Of a DNA stretch of 64,000 bases, positions 1 through 8,808 are shown piece after piece (position 1 is the stretch's first letter; each line of letters opens with the position of its first letter). A program made the position numbers and the translations under genes. The DNA comes from Megasphaera sp. MJR8396C. Lineage in GTDB: Bacteria; Bacillota; Negativicutes; Veillonellales; Megasphaeraceae. Below the pieces are notes generated by a model. That model made no database searches, was not told the DNA's origin, and saw only the letters and a list, made by a program, of their open reading frames with translations. The stretch lies in the NCBI RefSeq assembly GCF_001546855.1, contig NZ_KQ958143.1, forward strand, positions 30,762 to 94,761, given 5' to 3'.

Positions 1-799
<799 letters not shown>

Positions 800-805
800 G
801 AACAC

Positions 806-834
806 ATTCTACAAAACGACACATCATTTGTCAA
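806..834 (-). promoter_or_regulatory. Promoter of the ilvC T-box transcript
   Basis: The minus strand has TTGACA (829-834), a 17-nt spacer and TAGAAT (806-811), a near-consensus sigma-70/SigA promoter placed just ahead of the T-box Stem I. Confidence 0.85.
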
Positions 835-892
835 TGATTTTTTTGAAATTAATCTAATTTTCTTTAGTTAAACGCTTGACTTCCTAATATTT

Positions 893-2134
893 TTAGGAGT
901 TGTGATTATTGAGATACCATTTGACGAATTGCTGAGCGATTCGACCGTTGCGGCCGGAATGTTCCATCTCCCAGCGCAGCCCTTCGATGCGCAGCTGTTC
1001 CGGGTCGAGATCGATGCCGGCTTTTTTCAATTCATGGCCGATGATTTCCAGGTATTCATCCTGGGTCGGCGCGGCGTAATGAAGGATGAGTCCGAAACGG
1101 TCTGACAAAGAGATCGCTTCATTGGTGTTATCGTCACGGTAGACTTCTTCCCATTCGTCATTGCGGTCGTGCCAGGTCTCCTTAAGCAGGTGGCGGCGAT
1201 TGGAAGTTGCATAAATAACCACATTTTTCGGTTGTGGCGTAACGCCGCCATCCATAGCCGATTTCAGGTATTTATAGGAAGCTTCATTTTCATCAAAAGA
1301 CAGGTCATCGAGGAACAAGATGAATCGCTTGCTGCCAATAGCGCCCAGCTTTTCCATAAGGGTCTGCAGTCCCTGCAGCTGGTCGCGTTGAAGCTGGACC
1401 AGGCGCAACCCCCGTTCATGATAGCGTGAGACCAAGGCTTTGACGGCCGTCGATTTGCCCGTACCACGCGATCCCGTCAGGAGGACGTTATTGGCCTCGT
1501 TCCCGTTGACGAAAGCCTCGGTATTGGCCAGGAGCTTTTCCTTCTGGGCGGCATAGCCGATGAGGTCATTCCAATCAAACTGCGGAAACCCTTCAATCCC
1601 GATAAGACGGCCGTCTGCAGACAGTCGAAAGGCGATGAAGCGAGCGAGCTTCCCACGGCCGAAAGCGGCATAGTAATCGAGCAGGGCCGCGGCAGCATTT
1701 TCCGGCGTATCCACCGATTGAAAGGCTTCTGCTAAGGTCCGGATACAGGCATCGTCTCGGACTGCAGCCGGTTCATAATCATCCAGGAAGTCCACATCGA
1801 AAAAGTCCGACGCCTTTTGCTGTAAATAGGGAAAGATCAACTCCATATCGAAAGTCAGGGCCTTCGTCATCCCCGTGCCGGTCCGGCCGACTCGTTCCAT
1901 CACATCGGCAGCAACCGTCCGTCCCTCCCCAAAGAGGTAAAAAAAATACTGCCGCAGCACATTGCCCCTCAAGCCTAACCGCTCAGCCGCTTCCAGTAAG
2001 ACCGCCGCACCGGCTCGCCGTGAAAAAGAATCGCCTTGACGCTCATCTTCTTGAACAGCCATCAAGGCTTTGACAACAGGATCATGCAAAAAGCCTCGAC
2101 AAACGACGAGGCTTCGTAGACTTTCACACTTCAT
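893..2134 (-). CDS. DUF815-family AAA+ ATPase
   Basis: A 413-residue protein of the DUF815 family of P-loop ATPases; its cellular role is not established. Walker A is GSRGTGKS at 221-228, and Walker B is FILFLDDLSF at 271-280. Downstream come a sensor-like segment (VVIYATSNRRHL) and an arginine-containing region (SLSDRFGLIL), giving a complete AAA+ core in the C-terminal half. The N-terminal half is mostly helical and has no recognised motif. GGGGGAGATGG lies before the ATG at 2134. The gene stands alone between folP and the ilvC leader on the same strand. Its length matches the family and nothing looks broken. Confidence 0.9.
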   Translation of the reverse strand: MKCESLRSLVVCRGFLHDPVVKALMAVQEDERQGDSFSRRAGAAVLLEAAERLGLRGNVLRQYFFYLFGEGRTVAADVMERVGRTGTGMTKALTFDMELIFPYLQQKASDFFDVDFLDDYEPAAVRDDACIRTLAEAFQSVDTPENAAAALLDYYAAFGRGKLARFIAFRLSADGRLIGIEGFPQFDWNDLIGYAAQKEKLLANTEAFVNGNEANNVLLTGSRGTGKSTAVKALVSRYHERGLRLVQLQRDQLQGLQTLMEKLGAIGSKRFILFLDDLSFDENEASYKYLKSAMDGGVTPQPKNVVIYATSNRRHLLKETWHDRNDEWEEVYRDDNTNEAISLSDRFGLILHYAAPTQDEYLEIIGHELKKAGIDLDPEQLRIEGLRWEMEHSGRNGRIAQQFVKWYLNNHNS

Positions 2135-2252
2135 GGAACCATCTCCCCCTTGCGGAACCGCTCATGGCGTCCGCAGTATTTGGGCTATTATACTTCTAGA
2201 AAGGACAATGGTCAAGAGGTATGTCAATATTTATGCATAAATAATACTATTT

Positions 2253-3092
2253 TTACTGAAGGTTATCCACTAAGGCATCGGCCATGCGGCACATGCGGGC
2301 AATGGGTTTTACATCATGAACGCGAACGATAGTGCATCCCGAAAGGACTCCGGCTACACAGGTCGCCCCCGTTCCTTCCATCCGTTCCGTGACGGGAAGA
2401 TCGAGGATTTTTCCGATGAAGCCCTTGCGGCTCGTCCCCAACAGCATGGGATACGGCAGAGACGTTAAGTCACGCAAATGCTTCATGACATAGACATTCT
2501 GTTCAAAGGTCTTGCCAAAACCGATGCCCGGATCGGTAATGATCTGTTCCTGACTCATCCCGGCCCGGTCGGCAATGATCGACGAGCGAATAAAGAAACG
2601 CTTCATGTCGCCGATGATGTCGCCATATTCCGTCCCGTCCTGATTATGCATGACGACGACGGGAACGCCGTGTTTAGCGGCTACAGCAGCCATTTTCCCC
2701 GGTTCCGGTTCATATTGCAGGCCCCAGATATCGTTCATGATGTGGGCGCCGGTGCTCATGGCATAGTCTGCCGTTTCCGCTTTATACGTATCGACAGAAA
2801 TGGGAACCGGGCAGGCCTCGACGAGGCGGGGAAGTATCCGTTCCAATCGTTCAATTTCCTCAGCCGCTGAAATGGGCGTAAAACCCGGTCGGGACGATTC
2901 AGCGCCGATATCGATGATATCCGCACCATCGGCCACCATATCTTCCATATGGCGTAAAGCCGTGTCGACATCATTCCACTTACCGCCATCGGAAAAAGAA
3001 TCAGGCGTATAATTTAAAACTCCCATGATCAGCGTTTTTTCTCCGACGGTCAGGGATTTCCCATCATTCCAACGATAGTGACGAATTTCCAT
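2253..3092 (-). CDS. folP: Dihydropteroate synthase
   Basis: Condenses p-aminobenzoate with dihydropterin pyrophosphate to give dihydropteroate in folate synthesis; the target of sulfonamides. The family motifs are all present: MGVLNYTPDSFSDGG near the N-terminus, DIGAESSRPG, the pterin-site DPGIGFGKT and LLGTSRKGFIG. The start at 3092 (MEIRHYRW) is preferred because AGGAGG lies 8 nt upstream; a longer frame from 3134 runs through a leader hairpin and is rejected. At 279 residues it has the usual length. No other folate gene is nearby, and the transcript begins with a structured leader (3117-3183) that may control it. Confidence 0.95.
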   Translation of the reverse strand: MEIRHYRWNDGKSLTVGEKTLIMGVLNYTPDSFSDGGKWNDVDTALRHMEDMVADGADIIDIGAESSRPGFTPISAAEEIERLERILPRLVEACPVPISVDTYKAETADYAMSTGAHIMNDIWGLQYEPEPGKMAAVAAKHGVPVVVMHNQDGTEYGDIIGDMKRFFIRSSIIADRAGMSQEQIITDPGIGFGKTFEQNVYVMKHLRDLTSLPYPMLLGTSRKGFIGKILDLPVTERMEGTGATCVAGVLSGCTIVRVHDVKPIARMCRMADALVDNLQ

Positions 3093-3116
3093 AGTATGCC
3101 TCCTATAAAAAAAAGA

Positions 3117-3183
3117 GATAACCCAGGCGTCCAAAAGGACGCACAGTCGTTATCCCTAAAAAAGTCCGTAACCTGTACGTTAC
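3117..3183 (-). promoter_or_regulatory. Structured leader of folP, possible attenuator
   Basis: The leader of about 90 nt contains two hairpins. GTAAC and GTTAC (3168-3172 and 3179-3183) pair at the 5' end. GATAAC/GTTATC (3117-3122, 3149-3154) enclose an inner GCGTCC-AAAA-GGACGC stem (3127-3142). The second hairpin is followed on the minus strand by TCTCTTTTTTTT and then the ribosome-binding site, so it could terminate transcription or mask translation. It does not match the tetrahydrofolate riboswitch consensus that I know. Confidence 0.55.
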
Positions 3184-3188
3184 TATGT

Positions 3189-3217
3189 AGTATACCAAAA
3201 AAAACGTTTTCGAGCAA
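3189..3217 (-). promoter_or_regulatory. Promoter of folP
   Basis: The minus strand has TTGCTC (3212-3217), a 17-nt spacer and TATACT (3189-3194). The predicted start, near 3182, falls at the beginning of the structured leader. Confidence 0.7.
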
Positions 3218-3294
3218 TAAGCCCGTCCAGACTAGACACTTGTTTTTTTAGAAAAAGTTTCTCTTCAACTCAATATATGAAATAAGCCCCTTTG

Positions 3295-3322
3295 TTGACG
3301 TAAAGTATGTTTATGATATACT
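3295..3322 (+). promoter_or_regulatory. Promoter of the dioxygenase gene
   Basis: TTGACG (3295-3300), a 16-nt spacer and TATACT (3317-3322) precede the gene by about 50 nt. Confidence 0.7.
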
Positions 3323-3370
3323 GAAAGGGGTTTATATTTACGAAATACAAGACAAAGGAGGATTTGTTCT

Positions 3371-4144
3371 ATGAAAAAGACGCCTGTTATCTTCGTCGGA
3401 CATGGCAGCCCCATGCTGGCCATCGACGAAAATGATCTTACGCGCGAAATGCAGCGCATCGGCGCCGACATTCTAAACAGCCCGGAAAAACCGAAGGCCA
3501 TCTTAGCCGTCTCCGCCCATTGGTTCGCACCGGGCACGTATATCCAAAGCGCCGAAAAACCACGTCAAGTATACGATATGTACGGCTTCCCGGAAGAACT
3601 CTACCAGCTTCAGTATCCTGTCAAAGGCTATGCAGAACTCACGAAAGAAGTCTGCTGCCTCCTCGGCGATGACGTTTCCATCAACGACAGCTGGGGCATC
3701 GACCACGGTACATGGAGCGTCATGGTCCATATGTTTCCCGATGCCTCCATTCCCGTCGTACAACTGTCGGTAAACGGCAATTTAAAACCGGAACAGTGTG
3801 TCGAAATCGGGAGAAAGCTTGCTCCTCTTCGTGAACAGGGCTACCTGATTTGGGGCAGCGGCAACATCGTCCACAACCTGCGGCGCATCGAATGGAACAA
3901 CCGCGGCGGTTCCGACCAAGCCGAACGCTTCAGCAAATACATCGTAGACAGCGTCCTTAAAGGCGACGTCGATGCCGCCATTCACTACCAAGACCACGAA
4001 AACGCAGCCTATTCCGTCCCGACACCGGACCACTATATGCCGCTTCTTTACTGTCTCGGCGCTGCCGGAGACGATCCGGCAACGGTATTTAACAACACCT
4101 GCACCATGGGGTCTCTGTCCATGGCCGGATTCATCTGGGCTTAA
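3371..4144 (+). CDS. YgiD/DODA-type extradiol ring-cleavage dioxygenase
   Basis: A 257-residue member of the LigB-like extradiol dioxygenase family that includes E. coli YgiD and plant DOPA 4,5-dioxygenase. These enzymes open catechol rings using a non-haem metal. The protein begins MKKTPVIFVGHGSPMLAID, where the GHG histidine is a metal ligand. It continues with AVSAHWF, the GIDHGTWSVM catalytic histidine segment, and a GSGNIVHNLR motif near residue 160, all in family order. AAAGGAGG precedes the ATG at 3371. It has its own promoter and a strong terminator, so it is monocistronic. In a strict anaerobe its natural role is unclear; an oxygen-scavenging or detoxifying role is only a guess. Confidence 0.88.
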   Translation: MKKTPVIFVGHGSPMLAIDENDLTREMQRIGADILNSPEKPKAILAVSAHWFAPGTYIQSAEKPRQVYDMYGFPEELYQLQYPVKGYAELTKEVCCLLGDDVSINDSWGIDHGTWSVMVHMFPDASIPVVQLSVNGNLKPEQCVEIGRKLAPLREQGYLIWGSGNIVHNLRRIEWNNRGGSDQAERFSKYIVDSVLKGDVDAAIHYQDHENAAYSVPTPDHYMPLLYCLGAAGDDPATVFNNTCTMGSLSMAGFIWA

Positions 4145-4175
4145 ACATTCAGTTTATAGGTAAGGTTTTGTATCT

Positions 4176-4218
4176 AAAAGGCGATTTATTCTAAAATTTT
4201 AGAATAAATCGCCTTTTT
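4176..4218. terminator. Perfect bidirectional terminator
   Basis: AAAGGCGATTTATTCTAAAA is followed immediately by its exact reverse complement, flanked by A and T runs. It ends the dioxygenase gene and faces the convergent transporter gene at 4277. Confidence 0.9.
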
Positions 4219-4276
4219 GTGTACGTTACAGGGTGCGTTTACATCGATATACTGCGCTTTTTATGTAGCTGTGATT

Positions 4277-5572
4277 CTACAACGGAATTGCACCAATAAT
4301 AACCGCAACGAATAAAATCACCAGGGATACTAACCAAGCCCAAAAGAAAGTATGCTTCTGATGCTCACCAAAATCCACACCAGCTAATCCTACCAGTAAA
4401 AAAGTAGACGGAGTTAATGGAGAAATAGGAAAGCCTAACGTCATTTGACCAGAAATTGCCGCTCTACCTAAATCAACACCGGCTAAACCTACTGCATTTG
4501 CCGCTTGAGCTAATACTGGTAATACAGCAAAGTAAAAGCTGTCCGGGTCAAATAGCAAGCTTGCCGGCATCGAGATAATGCCAATAATAACCGCAAAATG
4601 TGCTGCCAGTGCTTCTGGAATAATAGAAACTAGCCCTTGAGCCATAGCATTCAACATCCCTGCACCTTTCATAATGCCAGTGAAAATACCTGCTGCAAAC
4701 AATACACTTGCCATCATCAATGCTGATTTAGCGTGACTATCAATTAACTCACTTTGAACTTTAATACTGGGATAATTAACAGTTAATGCAATAACCAATG
4801 CCACCATAAAACATCCTGCAGGTGGAAAAGTACCTTTTACCAACAACGCAATAGTAGCAACAATCAACAATAAGTTAAACCAAAAAAGTTTAGGCCGACG
4901 TAGTGCAGCCTCCTCCTCAGAAAGCGGTGCTGGTTCCAAGCTAATATTAGTCAACAAATTCCCTAAACGACGTTTTTCTTTCATGCCAAACATAATAGAA
5001 ATTGCAACCCCAGCCAGTATCCCAAAGATTTGAGGAATAATCATCGGAGAAAATAAATCCATAACAGGAATATCTAGTGCTGTCGCAGCTCGAATCGTAG
5101 GTCCTCCCCAAGGGACAATATTCATAGTACCAGCACCCAGTGCAACAATTGTCGCTAAAATCTTTCGATCCATTTTTAACTTGTTATAAATCGGCAACAT
5201 GGCCGGAACCGTAATCAAAAATGTACTCGCCCCAGAACCATCTAAATGGGTTAAAAGTGTAATAACGTAAGTACCAATACAAATCTTTATAGGGTTAGAA
5301 CCAACAATGCTTAAAATTTTATTTACAATGCGTTCGAAAACACCTGTATCTCCCATAATGGTAAAGAAAAGTACTGCAAAAATGAACATAGCACCTGTAG
5401 GCGCTACACTTTTAATCCCCGCCATCATAAATTTTCCCATTTCGCCGCCTAATCCTAAAACTAAACAAGCGATAATTGGTACTGCAATCAACGCACACAT
5501 TGTCGATAATTTTTTAGTTAATATACTAATCAGTACCAATAGGACCGTAACTAAACCCACAATAGCTAACAT
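4277..5572 (-). CDS. CitMHS-family organic acid transporter
   Basis: A 431-residue polytopic inner-membrane protein of the CitMHS (citrate-metal:proton symporter) family. Eleven or twelve hydrophobic segments alternate with short loops; the signature loop GDTGVFERIVNKIL and the LDGSGASTFL segment (around residue 112) are present, as is GAGTMNIVPWGGPT, typical of the family. It is the last gene of a four-gene cluster (AtuA N, AtuA C, CoA-transferase, transporter), so its substrate is probably the acid that the cluster consumes rather than citrate itself. Base composition is noticeably more AT-rich than in the flanking folP and YhaN genes, which hints at acquisition. The start ATG at 5572 has AAGGAGG upstream. 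Confidence 0.9.
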   Translation of the reverse strand: MLAIVGLVTVLLVLISILTKKLSTMCALIAVPIIACLVLGLGGEMGKFMMAGIKSVAPTGAMFIFAVLFFTIMGDTGVFERIVNKILSIVGSNPIKICIGTYVITLLTHLDGSGASTFLITVPAMLPIYNKLKMDRKILATIVALGAGTMNIVPWGGPTIRAATALDIPVMDLFSPMIIPQIFGILAGVAISIMFGMKEKRRLGNLLTNISLEPAPLSEEEAALRRPKLFWFNLLLIVATIALLVKGTFPPAGCFMVALVIALTVNYPSIKVQSELIDSHAKSALMMASVLFAAGIFTGIMKGAGMLNAMAQGLVSIIPEALAAHFAVIIGIISMPASLLFDPDSFYFAVLPVLAQAANAVGLAGVDLGRAAISGQMTLGFPISPLTPSTFLLVGLAGVDFGEHQKHTFFWAWLVSLVILFVAVIIGAIPL

Positions 5573-5597
5573 AGTAAACCTCCTTATCCCGATTCGT

Positions 5598-5622
5598 CCG
5601 ACCTCGTTTTTTAAGAGGTCGG
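5598..5622 (-). repeat. Intercistronic hairpin
   Basis: CCGACCTC (5598-5605) and GAGGTCGG (5615-5622) form an 8-bp stem between the CoA-transferase and transporter genes. No T run follows on the transcribed strand, so an mRNA-processing or stabilising element is more likely than a terminator. Confidence 0.55.
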
Positions 5623-5643
5623 GAATCGTGGTAATACAGCCTA

Positions 5644-6831
5644 TTAGTCAGTAGTTTTCTTCATGAAGTACGAAATATCCTCATCAGAAAGATGTAGCAG
5701 ATTGCTAAGAACATCCCCAGTATCTTTCCCCAGTGTCGGAGCTTTGGCATACGTATAAGAGTCTGCTTCCGTCATCTTAACGGGGTTACCGGTGACTCTC
5801 ATTTTACCTTCAATCGGATGATCAATTTCACAAATCATCTGGCGTGCTTTGGCAATGTGTTCATCATTTACGACATCGGCCACGTCATGGATTGGCGCAC
5901 AAGGGACACTATGAGCCCGCAATAACTCAATAATTTCTACTGCTGGATGCTGTCTCGTCCACTCCGTAACCATCGTATTCAATCTATCTTTTTGTTTTGC
6001 CCGATCCTTATTCAGGGCAAGACTTTCATCGGCTAACCAATCTTCATGTCCAATGGCCTTGCAAAAACGGTTCCAAATAGCATCATTGCCCACACCGATG
6101 ACAATCCATTTATCAGAAGCTTCAAAGGAATCGTATGGATATATAAATTCATAACGGTTACCAGCACGCTGCGGGATTCTATCTTCGACCATGTAGATTT
6201 CAGTAATCGTTTCCATAGCGCTGACCGAGCAGTCAACAAGTCCGATATCGACGTACTCACCATGATGTTGTGTATTCCGACCTTGCAGGGCCGCTAAAAT
6301 ACCGATGCAGCAATTAAGGCCGCCCAATACGTCGCCAATAGCCGTCCCAGTCCGAGTTGGAGGCGAGTCAGGCCACCCGGTAACGCTCATCATACCGCTC
6401 AAGGCCTGGGCAATGACATCATAGCCAGGAAGCAGTCGATAGGGCCCGGTCTGGCCAAAGCCGGAAATAGAAGCAAATACGATATTAGGGTTTAACTTCT
6501 TTACTTCTTCATAAGAAAAGCCCATTTTGGCAATCGTGCCAGGTTTAAAATTCTCGACAAAAACATCGGAAATTTTGATGAGTTCGCGAAGTACATCCTT
6601 TGCTTTTTCATCATGCAGATCCAGGCAAAGACTTTTTTTATTGCGATTTAAATTGGCATAATAGGCACTGATTCCCTTAGAAAATGGCGGATAGGCACGG
6701 CTATCATCACCTCTGGGTGATTCAATCTTAATAACTTCAGCCCCCATATCGGCCAAGAGCATCGTGCAATACGGTCCAGACAGGACTCGCGTCAAATCAA
6801 GGACACGAATTCCTTGTAACGGTTTTGACAT
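5644..6831 (-). CDS. Family III (CaiB/BaiF) CoA-transferase
   Basis: A 395-residue enzyme that moves CoA between acyl-CoA and a free acid. It starts MSKPLQGIRVLDLTRVLSGP, the usual family opening, and has the ADMGAEVIKIE segment and Asp167 in GTAIGDVLGG at the position of the aspartate that carries the acyl and CoA intermediates in formyl-CoA transferase. Length is normal. It lies 12 nt downstream of the AtuA C-domain gene and 71 nt ahead of the CitMHS transporter. The likely job in this cluster is to activate an imported carboxylic acid to its CoA ester; the exact acid cannot be read from the sequence. Confidence 0.93.
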   Translation of the reverse strand: MSKPLQGIRVLDLTRVLSGPYCTMLLADMGAEVIKIESPRGDDSRAYPPFSKGISAYYANLNRNKKSLCLDLHDEKAKDVLRELIKISDVFVENFKPGTIAKMGFSYEEVKKLNPNIVFASISGFGQTGPYRLLPGYDVIAQALSGMMSVTGWPDSPPTRTGTAIGDVLGGLNCCIGILAALQGRNTQHHGEYVDIGLVDCSVSAMETITEIYMVEDRIPQRAGNRYEFIYPYDSFEASDKWIVIGVGNDAIWNRFCKAIGHEDWLADESLALNKDRAKQKDRLNTMVTEWTRQHPAVEIIELLRAHSVPCAPIHDVADVVNDEHIAKARQMICEIDHPIEGKMRVTGNPVKMTEADSYTYAKAPTLGKDTGDVLSNLLHLSDEDISYFMKKTTD

Positions 6832-6843
6832 AATGACAGCCTC

Positions 6844-7164
6844 CTATTCATCATCCACTTCAATATACATCCGCAGGAGGGCTGCTTCCATGCATTTCCC
6901 CAGCGTATCCAGGCGCAGTGACCGCGTAGCTCCACCATCAAGAGCATGATGCATGACGAAGTTAAAGCCGTCTAACTGAGGCACGTCATAACGAGTAACG
7001 TCACCAAAAACTAAGCCTTCAAAATGGCGGCGAACATTTTCCGGCGTCAACTGCGCTTCCATAAATTTATAATATTTAGGTTCTCTTGCATAGATACAAA
7101 TATTAGACGTATCGCTTTTATCTCCGCAACGACCGTGTGCAATGTCTTTTAACTGTACTTTCAT
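6844..7164 (-). CDS. AtuA C-terminal-like small protein
   Basis: A 106-residue protein matching the ferredoxin-fold domain that forms the C-terminus of AtuA (acyclic terpene utilisation) proteins; here it is encoded separately. Recognisable parts are VQLKDIAHGRCGDKSDTSN near the N-terminus and DGGATRSLRLDTLGK near the C-terminus. The start at 7164 (MKVQLKD) is chosen because GGAGG lies just upstream and the preceding gene ends at 7169; a longer frame into that gene is rejected. The 4-nt gap implies translational coupling and a heteromeric complex with the DUF1446 protein. The biochemical activity of the family is not settled. Confidence 0.85.
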   Translation of the reverse strand: MKVQLKDIAHGRCGDKSDTSNICIYAREPKYYKFMEAQLTPENVRRHFEGLVFGDVTRYDVPQLDGFNFVMHHALDGGATRSLRLDTLGKCMEAALLRMYIEVDDE

Positions 7165-7168
7165 GATG

Positions 7169-8527
7169 TTATACCTCCTCAACGTATGTCGTAAGCTTGA
7201 TGGCATCTCTCGGAATCAAGGTTGGCCAGAGAGCAAAGACTTCGCTCGGACGACTGCGGCCACCGAAGAAGCATCCCTGTGCCGGACCATTCAGATTACT
7301 TACAGCCGCTACTTCCGGCGTCAGTTTCAAGCCTTCCTGCTTATTTTCAGTCATAATGGCATAACGAAGGACAACTTCATTGAGATCAGCATTAAGTTCC
7401 GGTGCCAACGGACCATGAAGCGCATTTACCCCAAGATAACTGATATGTTTACGAACAATATGAGCATTTTTCATCGCCAATCGCTTATCGAGAATATCAG
7501 CCGCCATCTTCGCTTTATCTAAAGCTCGCGGCCAAGAATAAGGCAAATAAGCAATCGTGCGATACCCTTCAAGATAACCTACACACAACTTTAACGTATC
7601 CGGAGCTGGTGTCCCCGTAACACCGCGAACGGCCACGTGATCTCGTTCAATTTCTTCTAACGTAATTTTGCTGAAATCAGCCACCGTATCGGGCGTAATA
7701 TATTTTGAAGGATCGTGAATTTCATAAAGCAATTGTTCTTTAACCGACTGAGGCGTGACGAGACCGCCGGTATTCTTTGTTTTCGTCAGTATGAGGCTGC
7801 CTTTTTCACTGACTTCGACGATCGGATAGCCGAGATTTTCCGGACTGGGAACATGTTCCCAATCATAATCATAGTTACCGCCAGTTGCCTGGGCGCCGCA
7901 TTCACAAAGGTGACCTGCTAAAATCCCCGTTGCCTTGGCGGTCCAGTCATCCGATTTCCAGCCAAATTCATACATGAGCGGAGCTTCAAACATAGCCGTA
8001 TCGGTCGATCTGCCCAAAATAATGATATCGGCACCGTCTTCCAAGCATTTAACAATAGGTTCTACACCATAATAAACATTGGCATTGACCATATTCGGTA
8101 AGATGCGGTCAATATCTTCTCCGGTGTCCATATGCTTCATCGTGATTCCTTTTTCTCTGAGCTGAGGAATCATTTCACGCACATCATCACCGAGAACATA
8201 CCCTACTTTTAAGTTGTATCCGCCGTCGCGAATGACTTCTTTCGCCTTTTCAACGCAGGCTTTGACGTTCATACCACCGGCATTGGTGATGACTTTCGTG
8301 CCCTTCTGCGTGATATAGGGCAGCATCCCTTTTAATGCCGTAATAAAATCTCGTGCATAACCTGCTTCAGGGCGCTTTTCCTGTTGCCTTCTCATGATAG
8401 ATAAGGTCAATTCTGCCAAATAATCGCAGCAGATATAATCTAAATTATCCTCTCTGGCCATCGTAATGGGGGCATCACTTAAGTCGCCCCAAAAGCCTTG
8501 TCCGCCACCGATTCGAATTGTTTTCAT
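7169..8527 (-). CDS. AtuA N-terminal-domain (DUF1446) protein
   Basis: A 452-residue protein of the DUF1446/AtuA family, known from acyclic terpene (citronellol, geraniol) and leucine degradation loci, though the reaction is not firmly assigned. It begins MKTIRIGGGQGFWGD, a glycine-rich opening shared by the family, and contains ITNAGGMN and IILGRSTDTAMFEAPLMYEFGW. In longer homologues this domain is fused to the ferredoxin-fold domain encoded by the next gene. It is first in an operon with a CoA-transferase and CitMHS transporter. A sigma-54 type promoter lies about 70 nt upstream and a sigma-54 activator gene is adjacent, so expression is probably substrate-induced. Confidence 0.9.
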   Translation of the reverse strand: MKTIRIGGGQGFWGDLSDAPITMAREDNLDYICCDYLAELTLSIMRRQQEKRPEAGYARDFITALKGMLPYITQKGTKVITNAGGMNVKACVEKAKEVIRDGGYNLKVGYVLGDDVREMIPQLREKGITMKHMDTGEDIDRILPNMVNANVYYGVEPIVKCLEDGADIIILGRSTDTAMFEAPLMYEFGWKSDDWTAKATGILAGHLCECGAQATGGNYDYDWEHVPSPENLGYPIVEVSEKGSLILTKTKNTGGLVTPQSVKEQLLYEIHDPSKYITPDTVADFSKITLEEIERDHVAVRGVTGTPAPDTLKLCVGYLEGYRTIAYLPYSWPRALDKAKMAADILDKRLAMKNAHIVRKHISYLGVNALHGPLAPELNADLNEVVLRYAIMTENKQEGLKLTPEVAAVSNLNGPAQGCFFGGRSRPSEVFALWPTLIPRDAIKLTTYVEEV

Positions 8528-8595
8528 ACGGATTTACCTCTTTTCTTTGTATTGTATACATATAGTATCGTAATATTACTAACACGACTCTATAT

Positions 8596-8613
8596 ATGAA
8601 ATTTTTATGCCAA
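8596..8613 (-). promoter_or_regulatory. Candidate sigma-54 promoter of the AtuA operon
   Basis: The minus strand reads TTGGCATAAAAATTTCAT, which fits the -24/-12 consensus TTGGCAC-N5-TTGC at correct spacing, except that the -12 GC is TC. It sits about 70 nt upstream of the DUF1446 start, next to a sigma-54 activator gene. Confidence 0.55.
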
Positions 8614-8708
8614 GAAATAAAAAAGCGAGGAGAACCATGATATTCCGTTCTTGAAAAACGAGTAGCCATCCCATTTATCTTCCATAATTAAAATTTTACT
8701 GGCAAAAT

Positions 8709-8756
8709 AATACGGCCCATTTAGGCACACAGTTGTATACCTAAATAGGCCGTATT
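8709..8756 (-). terminator. Long hairpin after the sigma-54 regulator gene
   Basis: AATACGGCC-C-ATTTAGG (8709-8725) and CCTAAAT-A-GGCCGTATT (8740-8756) form a 17-bp stem with a 14-nt loop. The single odd pair is a U-G pair in minus-strand RNA but a C-A mismatch in plus-strand RNA, so the structure is built for minus-strand transcripts. Only a weak T run follows, so it may be a terminator or an RNA end-protecting structure. Confidence 0.6.
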
Positions 8757-8806
8757 GTTTACATAATATACAAATCACTATGTTCATTTTGTTTACATAG
8801 TATACA
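8755..8806 (-). promoter_or_regulatory. Two direct repeats, probable activator binding sites
   Basis: TTGTTTACATAATATACA (8755-8772) and TTGTTTACATAGTATACA (8789-8806) differ at one base and are 34 bp apart. They lie about 170-220 bp upstream of the predicted sigma-54 start site, the usual place for an enhancer, and directly behind the activator gene. Confidence 0.6.
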
Positions 8807-8808
8807 CT

